In this document: positions 31,631 to 40,710 of the stretch, piece by piece
Layout of the letters: every line of letters starts with the position of its first letter
Numbering within the stretch: position 1 is the first letter of the stretch
DNA from: an uncultured Christensenella sp.
GTDB taxonomy: Bacteria > Bacillota > Clostridia > Christensenellales > Borkfalkiaceae
NCBI GenBank assembly: GCA_910578765.1
Contig: CAJTRW010000003.1
Location: 1,811-43,760, forward strand
Length of the DNA stretch: 41,950 nt
Reading direction: 5' to 3'
Translations under genes and position numbers: made by a program
The notes under the pieces: generated by a model
The model's input: only the letters and a program-made list of their open reading frames with translations
What the model was told of the DNA's origin: nothing
Databases searched by the model: none

Positions 31631-32152
31631 TCAAACACCTTTTAACAACCCGTAAATTACAGTATCCTCAACTATTCCGTTCTTAACGGCGCTTGAAAAC
31701 ATAGTTCCCTCGTAAACAAAGCCTGTTTTTGACAGTACCCTGCGAGAAGCGGAATTCCGCGCAAACGGCTCCGCAAAAATTCTGATTATATCGGAATTTG
31801 CAAATACATATTCGCAGGCCTTTTTAACCGCATATGTAGCTAAACCCTTATTCCAATAATTTTCGCTCAAATAATAACCTATTTCCGCCGAACGATAATA
31901 AATATTGTCTTGTCTGAAAATGCCTATACTGCCAGCCAATTTTCCGTTACAGCACACAGCAAAAGCAAAAACTTTATTCGGGTCCGAATTTATCATTTCG
32001 GTTATATAATTCAATGCGTCAACTTCCGTATAGGGACAAGGAATGCCGTCTCGCAGATTATCCGTTATTTTATTGTTGTTGAGTATCTTCGAAAGCGCAT
32101 AAGCGTCTTCCGGTTTCCATTTTCTTATTTCGTAATCCATTTTACCTAACAT
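31631..32152 (-). CDS. GNAT N-acetyltransferase
   Basis: 173 residues. Similar to RimJ/RimL-type acetyltransferases: YEIRKWKPEDAYALSKIL at the N terminus, AEIGYYLSENYWNKGLATYAVKKACEYVF (acetyl-CoA binding) near 90-118, and ARNSASRRVLSKTGFVYEGTM. It probably acetylates a small molecule or a protein N terminus; the target is unknown. The first ATG touches the T-run of the upstream terminator, so the second ATG at 32140, with AGG four bases before it, may be the true start. There is no space for a promoter between that terminator and the gene. Confidence 0.85.
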   Translation of the reverse strand: MLGKMDYEIRKWKPEDAYALSKILNNNKITDNLRDGIPCPYTEVDALNYITEMINSDPNKVFAFAVCCNGKLAGSIGIFRQDNIYYRSAEIGYYLSENYWNKGLATYAVKKACEYVFANSDIIRIFAEPFARNSASRRVLSKTGFVYEGTMFSSAVKNGIVEDTVIYGLLKGV

Positions 32153-32182
32153 AAAAACCGCCGTTCACAAAACGGACGGCGG
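32153..32182 (-). terminator. Terminator of the ispH-S1 operon
   Basis: CCGCCGT / ACGGCGG stem with an 11-base loop, then TTTTT on the minus strand, 20 bases after the ispH-S1 stop. Confidence 0.8.
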
Positions 32183-32201
32183 AAAATACTTTTATTAAAA
32201 T

Positions 32202-34289
32202 TTATTTATTCTTCTTTGCGCTTGCAAGCAGGTCGGCTATGGAAGTACCGGAAATGCTACCCTCGCTCCACGTTGAAATCTCGTCGTCGTTTCTTCTTGA
32301 AGAACGGAATTTACGGTGATTGTCTTCGCCGTCTTCATTATTCCTCTGGTTGCGGGGTCTTCTTTCGGGTTCGGGCAACAGAGCTTTAATGGATAAATTC
32401 ATTTTTCTCGAAGCTGCGTCCACCGCAATGATCTTCGCGTCGACTTCGTCGCCTACGCTAAGGCAAGTTGCGGGAGTTTCTATTCTTTCATGACTGATTT
32501 GTGATACGTGAACTAAGCCGTCTACGCCTTTTTCAACTTCGACAAATGCTCCGAAAGGAACAATTCTTACAACCTTTCCGTGAATTATGTCGCCTTCACC
32601 GTATTTTCCGTCAACCAAATCCCACGGCTGAGGTTGAAGCTGTTTATAGCCTATGGAAACTTTTTTATTTTCCTTATCTATTTTAAGGACCTTGAACTGA
32701 TAAGTTTTTCCTATTTCAAGAACTTCTTTTACGTCTTCGACGCCGGTCCAGGACAAATCGGAAATATGAGCGAGACAATCGAATCCGTTTACGGAAACAA
32801 ATGCGCCGAAAGAGGTAACTCTTTCTACTTTTCCTTCAACGACGTCGCCTACAGCGATATTCGCAAAAAATTCTTCTTCTTTTTCGAGTTTTGCGGCGTC
32901 TCTCGCATCACGCTCTTCCTGCAAAATTACGCGCTGTGAAGCTATAATTTCTTTTCTTGCGCCTTTCTTGATTTCGATAGCGCGTAAACGGAGCGTTTTA
33001 CCTTCGTATTTTGTAAGGTCTTTAACAAATCCGGGGCGAATTTCCTTTGCCGGAACAAACACTGCGTATGTGCCCATTTGTCCTACCAAACCGCCCTTAT
33101 TGGTACCGGTACATACAACGCTGAATTCTTTGCCCGCTTCTATGTCCGCGCCGAGAGCTTCTTCCTCTTTAAGCAATTTTATCATCTTCTGCGAAAGTTT
33201 AAGGCTCGGTTTAAGTTCAACCACAAGTAAATCTATAGAATCGCCGATTTTATCGACAAAATCGTCCGCGTTATATTGCTCGCAATCAAGTTCGTCCTTA
33301 CTCAAAGCTACTTCCTTCTTCGAATAAGGCAACAGAATCTGTAAACCCTCGGCCGTCGCCTGCGAAATTGTCGCCTGAACTATCTGACCTTTTTTGAATT
33401 TCGATTCGTTGTCGATTTTAGCAACTACGTCCGCCATAGAATTTGTTGCCTTAACTTCTGTGCTTTCTTCCATCTTTAAGAGAACCTCCCGGGTTTGCGC
33501 ATTCGGGGTTGACGCCCCTGAAACAATACCTACACTTTTAAAATTTTTTATCTTAGATATGTCTAAGTCATTCGAATCGGCAAGACGGTAAACATTTCCG
33601 CAATATTGGGAAGCAATCTCATACAGCTTGTTGGTATTACTGCTGTTCAATCCGCCGACAACCAAAATCGCTTCGCATTTTTTTGCGAGTTCTTCAGTCT
33701 CCCGCTGCCGTCTTATAGTAGTATAACAAATAGTCTGAAAAACTTCAACTGTTTTTTCACAGAGTTTTTTAATATTTTTAACTATTTTCTCAAATTTTAA
33801 AGCAGAAAAAGTCGTCTGACTGACAATACAAACTTCTTTATCCGACAAATGCGCCGGAATATTTTCCGAATCGTTTAAAACCAACGCTTCACCGACGCAC
33901 CACCCCAAAAGACCTATAACTTCGGGATGAGTGGGCTCTCCGACAATTACAATTGTCTTTCCATGCAGACTTTGTTCTTCAACAATCGACTGCGTTCGCC
34001 TGACAAACCCGCAAGTACAGTCGATAACCTTAATATTTCTTGCCGCACATTCAGCGTAAAAACTTTTAGGCACTCCGTGAGAGCGGAATATTACAGAACT
34101 GTTGTCGGGAACCTCGCACAGCTTTTCCACAACGCGAACGCCTTTATCGCTAATCGCTTTTACAACGGCGGCATTGTGAATTATTTCTCCCAAAACGAAA
34201 ACATTGTCGCCGTTTGTATTTATTGCGGTATTTACCGCGTCTTCTACGCCTTTACAAAATCCGCTGTTCTCAGCGACGAAAATTTCCAT
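32202..34289 (-). CDS. ispH: IspH fused to ribosomal protein S1
   Basis: 695 residues. Residues 1-285 are 4-hydroxy-3-methylbut-2-enyl diphosphate reductase, the last enzyme of the MEP isoprenoid pathway, with three iron-sulphur ligands C12, C93 and C188, plus H38 and H121 and QTICYTTIRRQRE. Residues 300-640 hold four S1 RNA-binding repeats: the first two weak (about 300-375 and 385-460), the last two clear (SFGAFVSVNGFDCLAHISDLSW and PFGAFVEVEKGVDGLVHVSQIS). A basic, Arg/Asn-rich disordered tail follows. This fusion is known in clostridia and probably supplies the cell's S1 function. It is last in the minus-strand operon that starts at 37209. Confidence 0.95.
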   Translation of the reverse strand: MEIFVAENSGFCKGVEDAVNTAINTNGDNVFVLGEIIHNAAVVKAISDKGVRVVEKLCEVPDNSSVIFRSHGVPKSFYAECAARNIKVIDCTCGFVRRTQSIVEEQSLHGKTIVIVGEPTHPEVIGLLGWCVGEALVLNDSENIPAHLSDKEVCIVSQTTFSALKFEKIVKNIKKLCEKTVEVFQTICYTTIRRQRETEELAKKCEAILVVGGLNSSNTNKLYEIASQYCGNVYRLADSNDLDISKIKNFKSVGIVSGASTPNAQTREVLLKMEESTEVKATNSMADVVAKIDNESKFKKGQIVQATISQATAEGLQILLPYSKKEVALSKDELDCEQYNADDFVDKIGDSIDLLVVELKPSLKLSQKMIKLLKEEEALGADIEAGKEFSVVCTGTNKGGLVGQMGTYAVFVPAKEIRPGFVKDLTKYEGKTLRLRAIEIKKGARKEIIASQRVILQEERDARDAAKLEKEEEFFANIAVGDVVEGKVERVTSFGAFVSVNGFDCLAHISDLSWTGVEDVKEVLEIGKTYQFKVLKIDKENKKVSIGYKQLQPQPWDLVDGKYGEGDIIHGKVVRIVPFGAFVEVEKGVDGLVHVSQISHERIETPATCLSVGDEVDAKIIAVDAASRKMNLSIKALLPEPERRPRNQRNNEDGEDNHRKFRSSRRNDDEISTWSEGSISGTSIADLLASAKKNK

Positions 34290-34293
34290 ATTA

Positions 34294-34971
34294 TTAAATA
34301 TCTTTTTTAATGTTTTTCTTTTTGGTTTTTTTAGCGTTTAACGAGTTTTGAAATTCGTTATACAAATTCAACATTTTTTCATACAGAATATTATCGCAAG
34401 TTTTAATATCTGCATCCGTTAAACGTCTGTCATAGTACTCTGAAAATTCAATTATATCACCGTAAAACACGTGTGAACGCCGCAAAAACTTGATCTTTTT
34501 AATTTGAATAACAGGAACTATAGGAGTTTTTGTTTTTATGGACAGCGCTGCCGCCCCGCTTTTAAACGGTAGAAACGTTTCCTCTGTACGGTTGCGGCTG
34601 CCTTCCGGGAAAATAACAATAGATTCGTTATTTTTAAGATATTTCATAGCCTGCATAACAGCCTTAATGTCGTTGCCGTCCCTGTTTACGGGAATACACT
34701 GGCATTTAGTCACAAACTTTTTCATTAAACCCTTTTCAAAAAGCGAACTTTTCGCCATGAAATGGACCGGCCTATCCGTTGCCATTGCCAAAGGAACAAC
34801 GTCAAGCAAACTTAAATGGTTCCCGACAAAAATATAAGCGCGGTCATTGTAAGGTTGGGTATGCCCATGTTTTTTATATGGAAATAAAGGCTTATAAACA
34901 GTGCGGGCAAATCTGCGCATTGTTTTAAACCATTTATCAAGTTTTCCGGTCTGTAATTTATTTTTTCGCAC
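34294..34971 (-). CDS. plsC: 1-acyl-sn-glycerol-3-phosphate acyltransferase
   Basis: 225 residues. The acyltransferase motifs are NHLSLLDV (HX4D catalytic pair, about 52-58) and FPEGSRNRTEE (substrate binding, about 119-129), with KTPIVPVIQI later. It makes phosphatidic acid at the inner membrane face. The start is GTG 34971, two bases after the cmk stop. The order cmk-plsC-ispH/S1 is common in clostridia and links lipid and nucleotide synthesis with translation. The C terminus is very basic (Lys-rich). Confidence 0.93.
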   Translation of the reverse strand: MRKNKLQTGKLDKWFKTMRRFARTVYKPLFPYKKHGHTQPYNDRAYIFVGNHLSLLDVVPLAMATDRPVHFMAKSSLFEKGLMKKFVTKCQCIPVNRDGNDIKAVMQAMKYLKNNESIVIFPEGSRNRTEETFLPFKSGAAALSIKTKTPIVPVIQIKKIKFLRRSHVFYGDIIEFSEYYDRRLTDADIKTCDNILYEKMLNLYNEFQNSLNAKKTKKKNIKKDI

Positions 34972-34973
34972 TG

Positions 34974-35978
34974 TCAGACTTTTTCCTGAATTATTTTTAA
35001 TATTTTATCCGCAACTTCATCAATACCCATATCGGACGTATCGATTTTTATTGCGTCGTCGGCACAAACCAGCGGCGCAAATTTACGCATACTGTCTTGC
35101 TTGTCTCTCAACATAATATCAGCCAATACAATATCGAAAGGTTGGTTAATGTTTTTAGTTTGATTTTCCGCCACTCTCCGCTTTGCCCGAATTTCGGCGG
35201 ACGCTGTAAGGAAAAATTTAAATTGTGCATTAGGCAGTACGTTTGAGCCTATGTCTCTACCGTCGAGAATGCAAGAATTTGACGAAGCAAATTTTCTCTG
35301 CAACTCAACCATTGTATCTCTTACGCATTTATAAGCGGAGACTGTAGATGCGGCAAGAGACATTTCAGGCGTACGTATCATATCCGAAATGTCAATATTG
35401 TCAAGCATAGTACTTTGCTTATTGTTTAAATATTTAATTTCAATATTAAATTTATCTATATTTGCTTTTACTTGTTGCTCATCGTAAAAATCAATTTTAT
35501 GTTTTTTACATGCAAACGCAACCGCCCTGTAGGTCGCGCCCGTATCCAAATGCAAAATATTCAGTCTTTTTGCAATCAATTCCGATACTGTACTTTTTCC
35601 ACTACCGGCAGGACCGTCAACTGCAATATTGATGGTTGTCAAATCTTTTCTCAATGCTGCGGCGTTGTGTAAATAAATATGTTTTGGTTTAGTGGAAATA
35701 TCGGCCAGAACCATAATTCTGATACATTTATTTAGTGAGTTTTCAATTTCAGGCTCCAACGACGAATACAGCGCACAAGAAAAAAAACCCGCCTCTCTGG
35801 CAGCTTTTGCAGGATAAAACGAACGGATATCTGCCGTATTTGAGAACAAAATGAAAATCATATTGTCTTCGTTCAAGTTATTGGCATTTTTTATTTCTGT
35901 TAAAAGTTCTTTCACTCGCTGTTTAATGTTTTCAGCTTCATCTTTTTCAACGGTTGTTGCTCCGCGTATAGCTTTCAT
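34974..35978 (-). CDS. cmk: AroH-type chorismate mutase fused to cytidylate kinase
   Basis: 334 residues with two domains. Residues 1-112 match monofunctional AroH chorismate mutase; the Bacillus active-site residues are kept (R5, K58, R61, E75, R87, Y102, R110), although the usual Cys75 equivalent is Ser72. It would turn chorismate into prephenate. Residues 116-334 are cytidylate kinase with P-loop DGPAGSGKST (K128), LHLDTGATYRAVA, LDGRDIGSNVLP and RAKRRVAEN, phosphorylating CMP and dCMP. AroH is a trimer and Cmk a monomer, so the fusion implies a trimeric assembly. The RBS AAGGA lies in the last codons of the flavoprotein gene upstream. Confidence 0.92.
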   Translation of the reverse strand: MKAIRGATTVEKDEAENIKQRVKELLTEIKNANNLNEDNMIFILFSNTADIRSFYPAKAAREAGFFSCALYSSLEPEIENSLNKCIRIMVLADISTKPKHIYLHNAAALRKDLTTINIAVDGPAGSGKSTVSELIAKRLNILHLDTGATYRAVAFACKKHKIDFYDEQQVKANIDKFNIEIKYLNNKQSTMLDNIDISDMIRTPEMSLAASTVSAYKCVRDTMVELQRKFASSNSCILDGRDIGSNVLPNAQFKFFLTASAEIRAKRRVAENQTKNINQPFDIVLADIMLRDKQDSMRKFAPLVCADDAIKIDTSDMGIDEVADKILKIIQEKV

Positions 35979-35982
35979 GTTT

Positions 35983-37209
35983 TTAATTCCTTATATTGTT
36001 CCCAGCCGCAAAGCCGGTTGAAAATGCAATTTGCAGATTATATCCACCTGTAAAAGCATCTAAATCAAGTACTTCGCCACAAAAATACAGACCTTTAATT
36101 AACTTACTCTCCATCGTTTTAGGATTAATATCCTTAACGTCCACTCCACCGGAAGTTATAATCGCCTCGTCAAAACCGCGTAATGAATTAATTTTAATTA
36201 CAAAATTCTTAACGGCTGTCAATAGCCTGCGTCTTTCCTCCACGGTAACGGAGTTAACCTTTTTTGTTGAATCCAAACCACTTCTCGACAGTAATATCTT
36301 AATCAATGAAACAGGTACAAGTAATTTTAAACAATTGAATAAAGTTTTATTGGAATTTGCCTCAAAGTCTTTTAACAACCTTTTATCCAACTGTTCAAAA
36401 CTTAAAGCAGGCTTTAAATCCAAAATTAATTCAACCTTCGATAAATCCAAACGATTTATCAAACTTGAAATTGTCAGCACTATAGGCCCCGATATACCGT
36501 AATGCGTAAAAAGCATTTCACCGAAAAGCGACCGAATTGCTTTGCCCTGATAACTTGCGGTCAAAGAAACGTTTTTAAGCGTTAATCCCTGAAGCTCTTT
36601 ACAAAATGTACCCTTGACATTTAAACCGCAAAGCGCCGGAACACAGTCGACTATTTTATGTCCGGCAGATTTGGCAAATTTGTAACCGTCACCCGTTGAA
36701 CCTGTCGAAGGATAACTCAATCCACCCGTGCAGACTATCACTTTTGCACAATCGAAATAGCCTTTTTGCGTTATTATGCCAGATATAGTACCATTCAAAA
36801 ACGAAATATTTTGTACATTTTCATTAAAATGGAACTTAGCACCCGCCTTGTTACAATATGTTTCAAGGCATCTGATTACGTCGCTCGATTTATCCGACAC
36901 GGGAAAAATTCTTGCACCACGCTCTGTTTTGGTCCTCAAACCGCCGTTTTCAAAGAATGAAATCGCGTCATCGGGTGAAAAGCTATAAACGGAACTCGTC
37001 AAAAATTTACTGTTTGTAACAACATTTTCCAAAAACTCGCAAGCTGTGCACTTATGCGTAATATTACATCTTCCCTTTCCGGTCAGATAAATCTTCTTAC
37101 CGCATTTTTCGTTTTTTTCGAATATATGAACTTCGTTACCGTTTACTGCCGCAAAATATGCCGCAACCAAACCGGAGGCGCCTGCCCCGATTACCGCTAT
37201 CCTACTCAT
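35983..37209 (-). CDS. HI0933/BaiN-family FAD-dependent oxidoreductase
   Basis: 408 residues. The N-terminal Rossmann motif IAVIGAGASGLVAAYFAAVNG binds FAD, KKIYLTGKGRCNITH is the family signature (about 38-52), and VIVCTGGLSYPSTGSTGDGY and FCGEVLDLDAFTGGYNLQIAFSTG are further FAD contacts. The substrate is unknown; the name BaiN refers to a bile-acid enzyme of the same family, but most members in this operon context are uncharacterised housekeeping proteins. It heads the operon with cmk, plsC and ispH-S1. A hairpin at 37225-37248 lies just upstream. Confidence 0.9.
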   Translation of the reverse strand: MSRIAVIGAGASGLVAAYFAAVNGNEVHIFEKNEKCGKKIYLTGKGRCNITHKCTACEFLENVVTNSKFLTSSVYSFSPDDAISFFENGGLRTKTERGARIFPVSDKSSDVIRCLETYCNKAGAKFHFNENVQNISFLNGTISGIITQKGYFDCAKVIVCTGGLSYPSTGSTGDGYKFAKSAGHKIVDCVPALCGLNVKGTFCKELQGLTLKNVSLTASYQGKAIRSLFGEMLFTHYGISGPIVLTISSLINRLDLSKVELILDLKPALSFEQLDKRLLKDFEANSNKTLFNCLKLLVPVSLIKILLSRSGLDSTKKVNSVTVEERRRLLTAVKNFVIKINSLRGFDEAIITSGGVDVKDINPKTMESKLIKGLYFCGEVLDLDAFTGGYNLQIAFSTGFAAGNNIRN

Positions 37210-37224
37210 CGAATAAATCCGTTG

Positions 37225-37248
37225 CGGCGTGAACTTTCGTCCACGCCG
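37225..37248 (-). other. Hairpin between oadA and the flavoprotein gene
   Basis: CGGCGTG / CACGCCG, 7 bp with a 10-base loop. There is no T-run after it on the minus strand, so it may be a weak terminator, a processing site or an attenuator. Confidence 0.4.
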
Positions 37249-37258
37249 TTAATTATTT

Positions 37259-38686
37259 TTATACGGGATAAACCCTGTTCGGATTGGACGCTAAATCGCT
37301 GTCAATTCCGGTCTGCGCCGCTTTTCGCCATTTAAAATAATTTGTTGCAACTTCGGGGAAAAGCGCATATGAAAGAACGTCTTCCTGCTTTTGATAAAAT
37401 CCGTCGTTCTTTACTTTTTCGGTAAGCGACTGCATTTCATCTTCAATCAAATCGGCAGGGCGGCAAGTTATAACTTTCTCTCCGTCTTTTGTGCACATAC
37501 TTGTAACTTTCGGATTAACTTCCCCGGGCACGCTACCGTACTTGCCCAATATCAAATCTTTATACTGGGCTGTTATGGTTTTATATCTTCCCAAAAGCAC
37601 ATTCCAAACCGCTTGTGTACCTACAATCTGGCTGGAAGGTGTAACAAGCGGCGGATAACCGCAATCTTTTCTGACTTTGGGCACTTCCGCAAGGCAGTCG
37701 AGAAGTTTATCTTCCTGTCCGGCTTGCTTAAGCTGATTCATAAGATTTGACAACATGCCGCCGGGCACTTGATATAATAAAGTATTTATATCCACCCTTC
37801 TAACTTTGGGATTCAGGAAGCCGTCACTCTCCAAACGTTTTGCGACGCCCTCAAAATGTTTAACGGCAGGCAACAGTTTTTGGATATCAATTCCCGTATC
37901 GTAAGGCGTTCCCTTCAAAGTTGCGACAAGCGGCTCCGTTGCGGGATTAGAAGTACCGTTACCCAGCGGTGAAAGAGCGCAGTCGACAATATCCACCCCT
38001 GCCTGAATCGCCATAATGTTGATCATATCGCCGGTACCCGAAGTATTATGCGTATGCAAATGTACTTTCGTTTCGGGGCGCAAAGCTTTTTTCAATTTAC
38101 TTACGACGTCGTAAGCCGTAAACGGAAGCAATAGATTTGCCATATCCTTGATACAGATATTATCGGCACCCATATCTTCAAGTTTTTTGGCAAGTTCAAC
38201 AAAATACTCGGTTGTATGCACCGGACTTGTAGTATAAGATATAGCCGCCTCACATACGCATTTATTGCCGGAACCGTATTTTTTTATAGCTTTTATGGAC
38301 GTTTCGAGATTTCTGTAATCATTCAGCGCATCGAATACTCTTATTACGCCGACGCCGTTCTCAATTGACTTGTCTATAAAGCTTTCAACAACGTCGTCCG
38401 CATAATGTCTGTAACCCAACAGATTTTGTCCGCGCAACAGCATTTGTATAGGCGTCTTTTTTAAGTATTTTTTTAAATTTCTCAATCTGTCCCACGGATC
38501 TTCGTTTAAAAACCTAAGACAAGAGTCGAAAGTCGCCCCGCCCCATGCCTCGAGAGAATAATACCCTATTTCATCCAATAACGGTAAAACAGGCTCCATT
38601 TCGTCAAATCTCATTCTCGTGGCCGCATGTGACTGGTGCGCGTCGCGTAAAATCGTATCGGTAATTAAAAGTTTTTTAACTTCCAT
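37259..38686 (-). CDS. oadA: Pyruvate/oxaloacetate carboxyltransferase (OadA 5S-type, no biotin domain)
   Basis: 475 residues. The TIM-barrel carboxyltransferase begins with ITDTILRDAHQSHAATRMR and shows WGGATFDSCLRFLNEDPW, MLLRGQNLLGYRHYADD, NICIKDMANLL (biotin-binding Lys) and HLHTHNTSGTGD (metal ligands). It moves a carboxyl group between biotin and pyruvate/oxaloacetate. The biotin domain is absent here and encoded separately at 39972, as in Propionibacterium transcarboxylase 5S. CGGAG six bases before the ATG fixes the start. Last gene in the decarboxylase operon. Confidence 0.93.
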   Translation of the reverse strand: MEVKKLLITDTILRDAHQSHAATRMRFDEMEPVLPLLDEIGYYSLEAWGGATFDSCLRFLNEDPWDRLRNLKKYLKKTPIQMLLRGQNLLGYRHYADDVVESFIDKSIENGVGVIRVFDALNDYRNLETSIKAIKKYGSGNKCVCEAAISYTTSPVHTTEYFVELAKKLEDMGADNICIKDMANLLLPFTAYDVVSKLKKALRPETKVHLHTHNTSGTGDMINIMAIQAGVDIVDCALSPLGNGTSNPATEPLVATLKGTPYDTGIDIQKLLPAVKHFEGVAKRLESDGFLNPKVRRVDINTLLYQVPGGMLSNLMNQLKQAGQEDKLLDCLAEVPKVRKDCGYPPLVTPSSQIVGTQAVWNVLLGRYKTITAQYKDLILGKYGSVPGEVNPKVTSMCTKDGEKVITCRPADLIEDEMQSLTEKVKNDGFYQKQEDVLSYALFPEVATNYFKWRKAAQTGIDSDLASNPNRVYPV

Positions 38687-38703
38687 AATTTACTCCGTAA
38701 TTA

Positions 38704-39960
38704 TTATAAAATGCCGGTTATCGCCGAAGCCGCCGGTTCCACGATTGCCGTACCGTCGACGTATCCGCCGAAGCACGCAATTAAAATGCCCGCCGCTATT
38801 GCGGAACCTATAACGCCCGCAACATTAGGGCCCATAGCGTGCATGAGCAGATGATTCTGGGGGTCGTATTCGCGCCCGACGTCTTCCGATATGCGTGCCG
38901 CCATCGGCACGGCTGAAACACCGGCAGAGCCTATTAAAGGATTTATTTGCCCTTTCGTTACCTTGCACATTATTTTCGCAACAAGCAAACCGCCCACCGT
39001 GCCAACAACGAACGCAAACAATCCAAGTGCGATAATTTTCAAAGTATCCAAACTGAGGAAAATTTCACCCTTGGCCTTACAGCCTACCGCTATTCCCAAA
39101 AATATGGTAATTGTATTCATCAACCCGTTTTGCGCTTGCGTCGAAAGCCTGTCGACAACGCCCGACTCTTTAAATAAGTTGCCTAGCATAAGCATTCCCA
39201 ACAGAGCTATCGATTGCGGCAAAATAATTCCAACAACCAAAGTTACAATCAACGGGAATAAAATTTTCTCCAGCTTGCTGACCTGACGAAGCGGCTTCAT
39301 GCGAATCGCTCTTTCCTTTTTCGTGGTAAGCAGCTTCATTAAAGGTTTTTGAATTATCGGTATCAACGCCATATATGAATATGCCGCTATAGCGATAGTC
39401 GGTATATATTTTTCAGCTAAAATGGACGTTGTCATAATTGCCGTCGGACCGTCGGCGCCGCCTATTATCGCAATTGCCGCTGCGGCAGCAACGGAAAAGC
39501 CCAATAAGATGGCAAGAATAAACGCCACAAATATACCTAACTGAGCACCGGCGCCGATAAGCATACTTTTGGGATTTGCTATAAGCGGTCCGAAATCTGT
39601 CATCGCGCCTATTCCGAGAAATATCAAGGGCGGATAAATTACTTTATCTACACCGAAATACAAATACCACAGCAGTCCCCTGTTCTGAACGCTGTCATAA
39701 CCCGTAAGCACGTTTCCGCTTTCGTCTTTAGGATACGTTCCCCACAGCACGCCCTCCGCACCCGGTATGTTTATCAAAAACATACCGAAAGCTATCGGAA
39801 GAAGAAGCATGGGCTCGAATTTTTTAACTATGGCGAGATACATCAGAACAAACGAAATCAAAAGCATTACGTAATTCTGCCAATCGCCCTGTACAAACCC
39901 CATAGATTCATACAGATTACCGAAAATTTCGCCAAAGTTTATAAGTAAACTTTGTTGCAT
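38704..39960 (-). CDS. oadB: Sodium-pumping decarboxylase beta subunit (OadB/GcdB/MmdB)
   Basis: 418 residues with about nine to eleven membrane spans. The signature AIIGGADGPTAIMTTSILAEKY contains the conserved Asp used in sodium transport, and PLIGSAGVSAVPMAARISEDVG with NHLLMHAMGPNVAGVIGSA are the other conserved loops. The subunit decarboxylates carboxybiotin and moves sodium ions out. The beta subunits of oxaloacetate, methylmalonyl-CoA and glutaconyl-CoA decarboxylases are too similar to tell apart here. Confidence 0.95.
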   Translation of the reverse strand: MQQSLLINFGEIFGNLYESMGFVQGDWQNYVMLLISFVLMYLAIVKKFEPMLLLPIAFGMFLINIPGAEGVLWGTYPKDESGNVLTGYDSVQNRGLLWYLYFGVDKVIYPPLIFLGIGAMTDFGPLIANPKSMLIGAGAQLGIFVAFILAILLGFSVAAAAAIAIIGGADGPTAIMTTSILAEKYIPTIAIAAYSYMALIPIIQKPLMKLLTTKKERAIRMKPLRQVSKLEKILFPLIVTLVVGIILPQSIALLGMLMLGNLFKESGVVDRLSTQAQNGLMNTITIFLGIAVGCKAKGEIFLSLDTLKIIALGLFAFVVGTVGGLLVAKIMCKVTKGQINPLIGSAGVSAVPMAARISEDVGREYDPQNHLLMHAMGPNVAGVIGSAIAAGILIACFGGYVDGTAIVEPAASAITGIL

Positions 39961-39971
39961 ATCTCCTCCGC

Positions 39972-40322
39972 TCAGCTTATTACTGCGAGAACCGCATTAG
40001 TTTCTACGTTAGCGCCCTTCGCAACTCCGAAAGTAACCTTACCGTCACAGGGAGCGGTAATTTCGTTGTCCATTTTCATCGCTTCGAGAACCATTATCGC
40101 CTGATCTTTTTTAACGGTGCTTCCGTCAGCTACAAGAATATTTTTTATCAACCCGGGGAAAGGCGACAAAACCTTTTCTCCGTCAGCGGATATCTTTGCC
40201 GCCGGTTTAGCTTCGGCAACGGGCTGTACCGTAGCCGCGGCTTCGCTTACGCTCTGCACTCCTACTTCTTCAACGCCGACGGAATAGCTTTTTCCGTCTA
40301 CAGTCACGATAAAATTACGCAT
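39972..40322 (-). CDS. Biotin carboxyl carrier protein of the decarboxylase
   Basis: 116 residues. Residues 48-116 are a biotinyl domain with the biotinylation site VLEAMKMDNE (K83) and the paired PFPGLI turn. Residues 25-46 are a flexible Ala/Pro-rich linker, and residues 1-20 (FIVTVDGKSYSVGVEEVG) resemble the N terminus of MmdC/GcdC. It carries the carboxyl group from a carboxyltransferase to OadB. Followed closely by oadB. Confidence 0.95.
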   Translation of the reverse strand: MRNFIVTVDGKSYSVGVEEVGVQSVSEAAATVQPVAEAKPAAKISADGEKVLSPFPGLIKNILVADGSTVKKDQAIMVLEAMKMDNEITAPCDGKVTFGVAKGANVETNAVLAVIS

Positions 40323-40334
40323 TCTTTTATCTCC

Positions 40335-40703
40335 TTAAATTCTCTTTATTCTCTTAACCTTGAATTCACATTCCGGTTTTTCCGTGCCGTAATACGCGAC
40401 TATTGCCGCGATTATTGCCGCCTTGACCCCGTCGGGCAGTTCATCGCTGCCGTTTTGCTGGGCGGCGGAGCTTTCGGGAACAGGTTTATCTTTTCGTTTT
40501 TTTATTGAAATCCGTCTTAAAAATGCCAGATTATTTGTTTTTCTTAAAATAAAACCTATTAACCAAATTATGAATATTATAAGCACAATACCCAAAACAA
40601 CGACAAGGAAACCGATAAGCGCATAAACCAACGCTTCACCGAAATTACTGAAATAAAAGTTTCCGTCTTCCTTCGGTATAATGTCCAGTAAAGAATTTAA
40701 CAT
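40335..40703 (-). CDS. OadG-like small membrane subunit
   Basis: 122 residues with one strong membrane span (about 25-52), a Lys/Pro-rich linker and a C-terminal part (VKAAIIAAIVAYYG, then CEFKVKRIKRI) seen in clostridial OadG/MmdD-type gamma or delta subunits, which hold the complex together. Sequence is poorly conserved in this family; the position between carboxyltransferase and carrier genes supports the call. Confidence 0.75.
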   Translation of the reverse strand: MLNSLLDIIPKEDGNFYFSNFGEALVYALIGFLVVVLGIVLIIFIIWLIGFILRKTNNLAFLRRISIKKRKDKPVPESSAAQQNGSDELPDGVKAAIIAAIVAYYGTEKPECEFKVKRIKRI

Positions 40704-40710
40704 AAACCAC

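Noticed and set aside
35983..37209. Bile-acid dehydrogenase role for the BaiN-like flavoprotein
   Set aside because: The family is broad and the operon is housekeeping; no other bai genes are present, so this function is not claimed.
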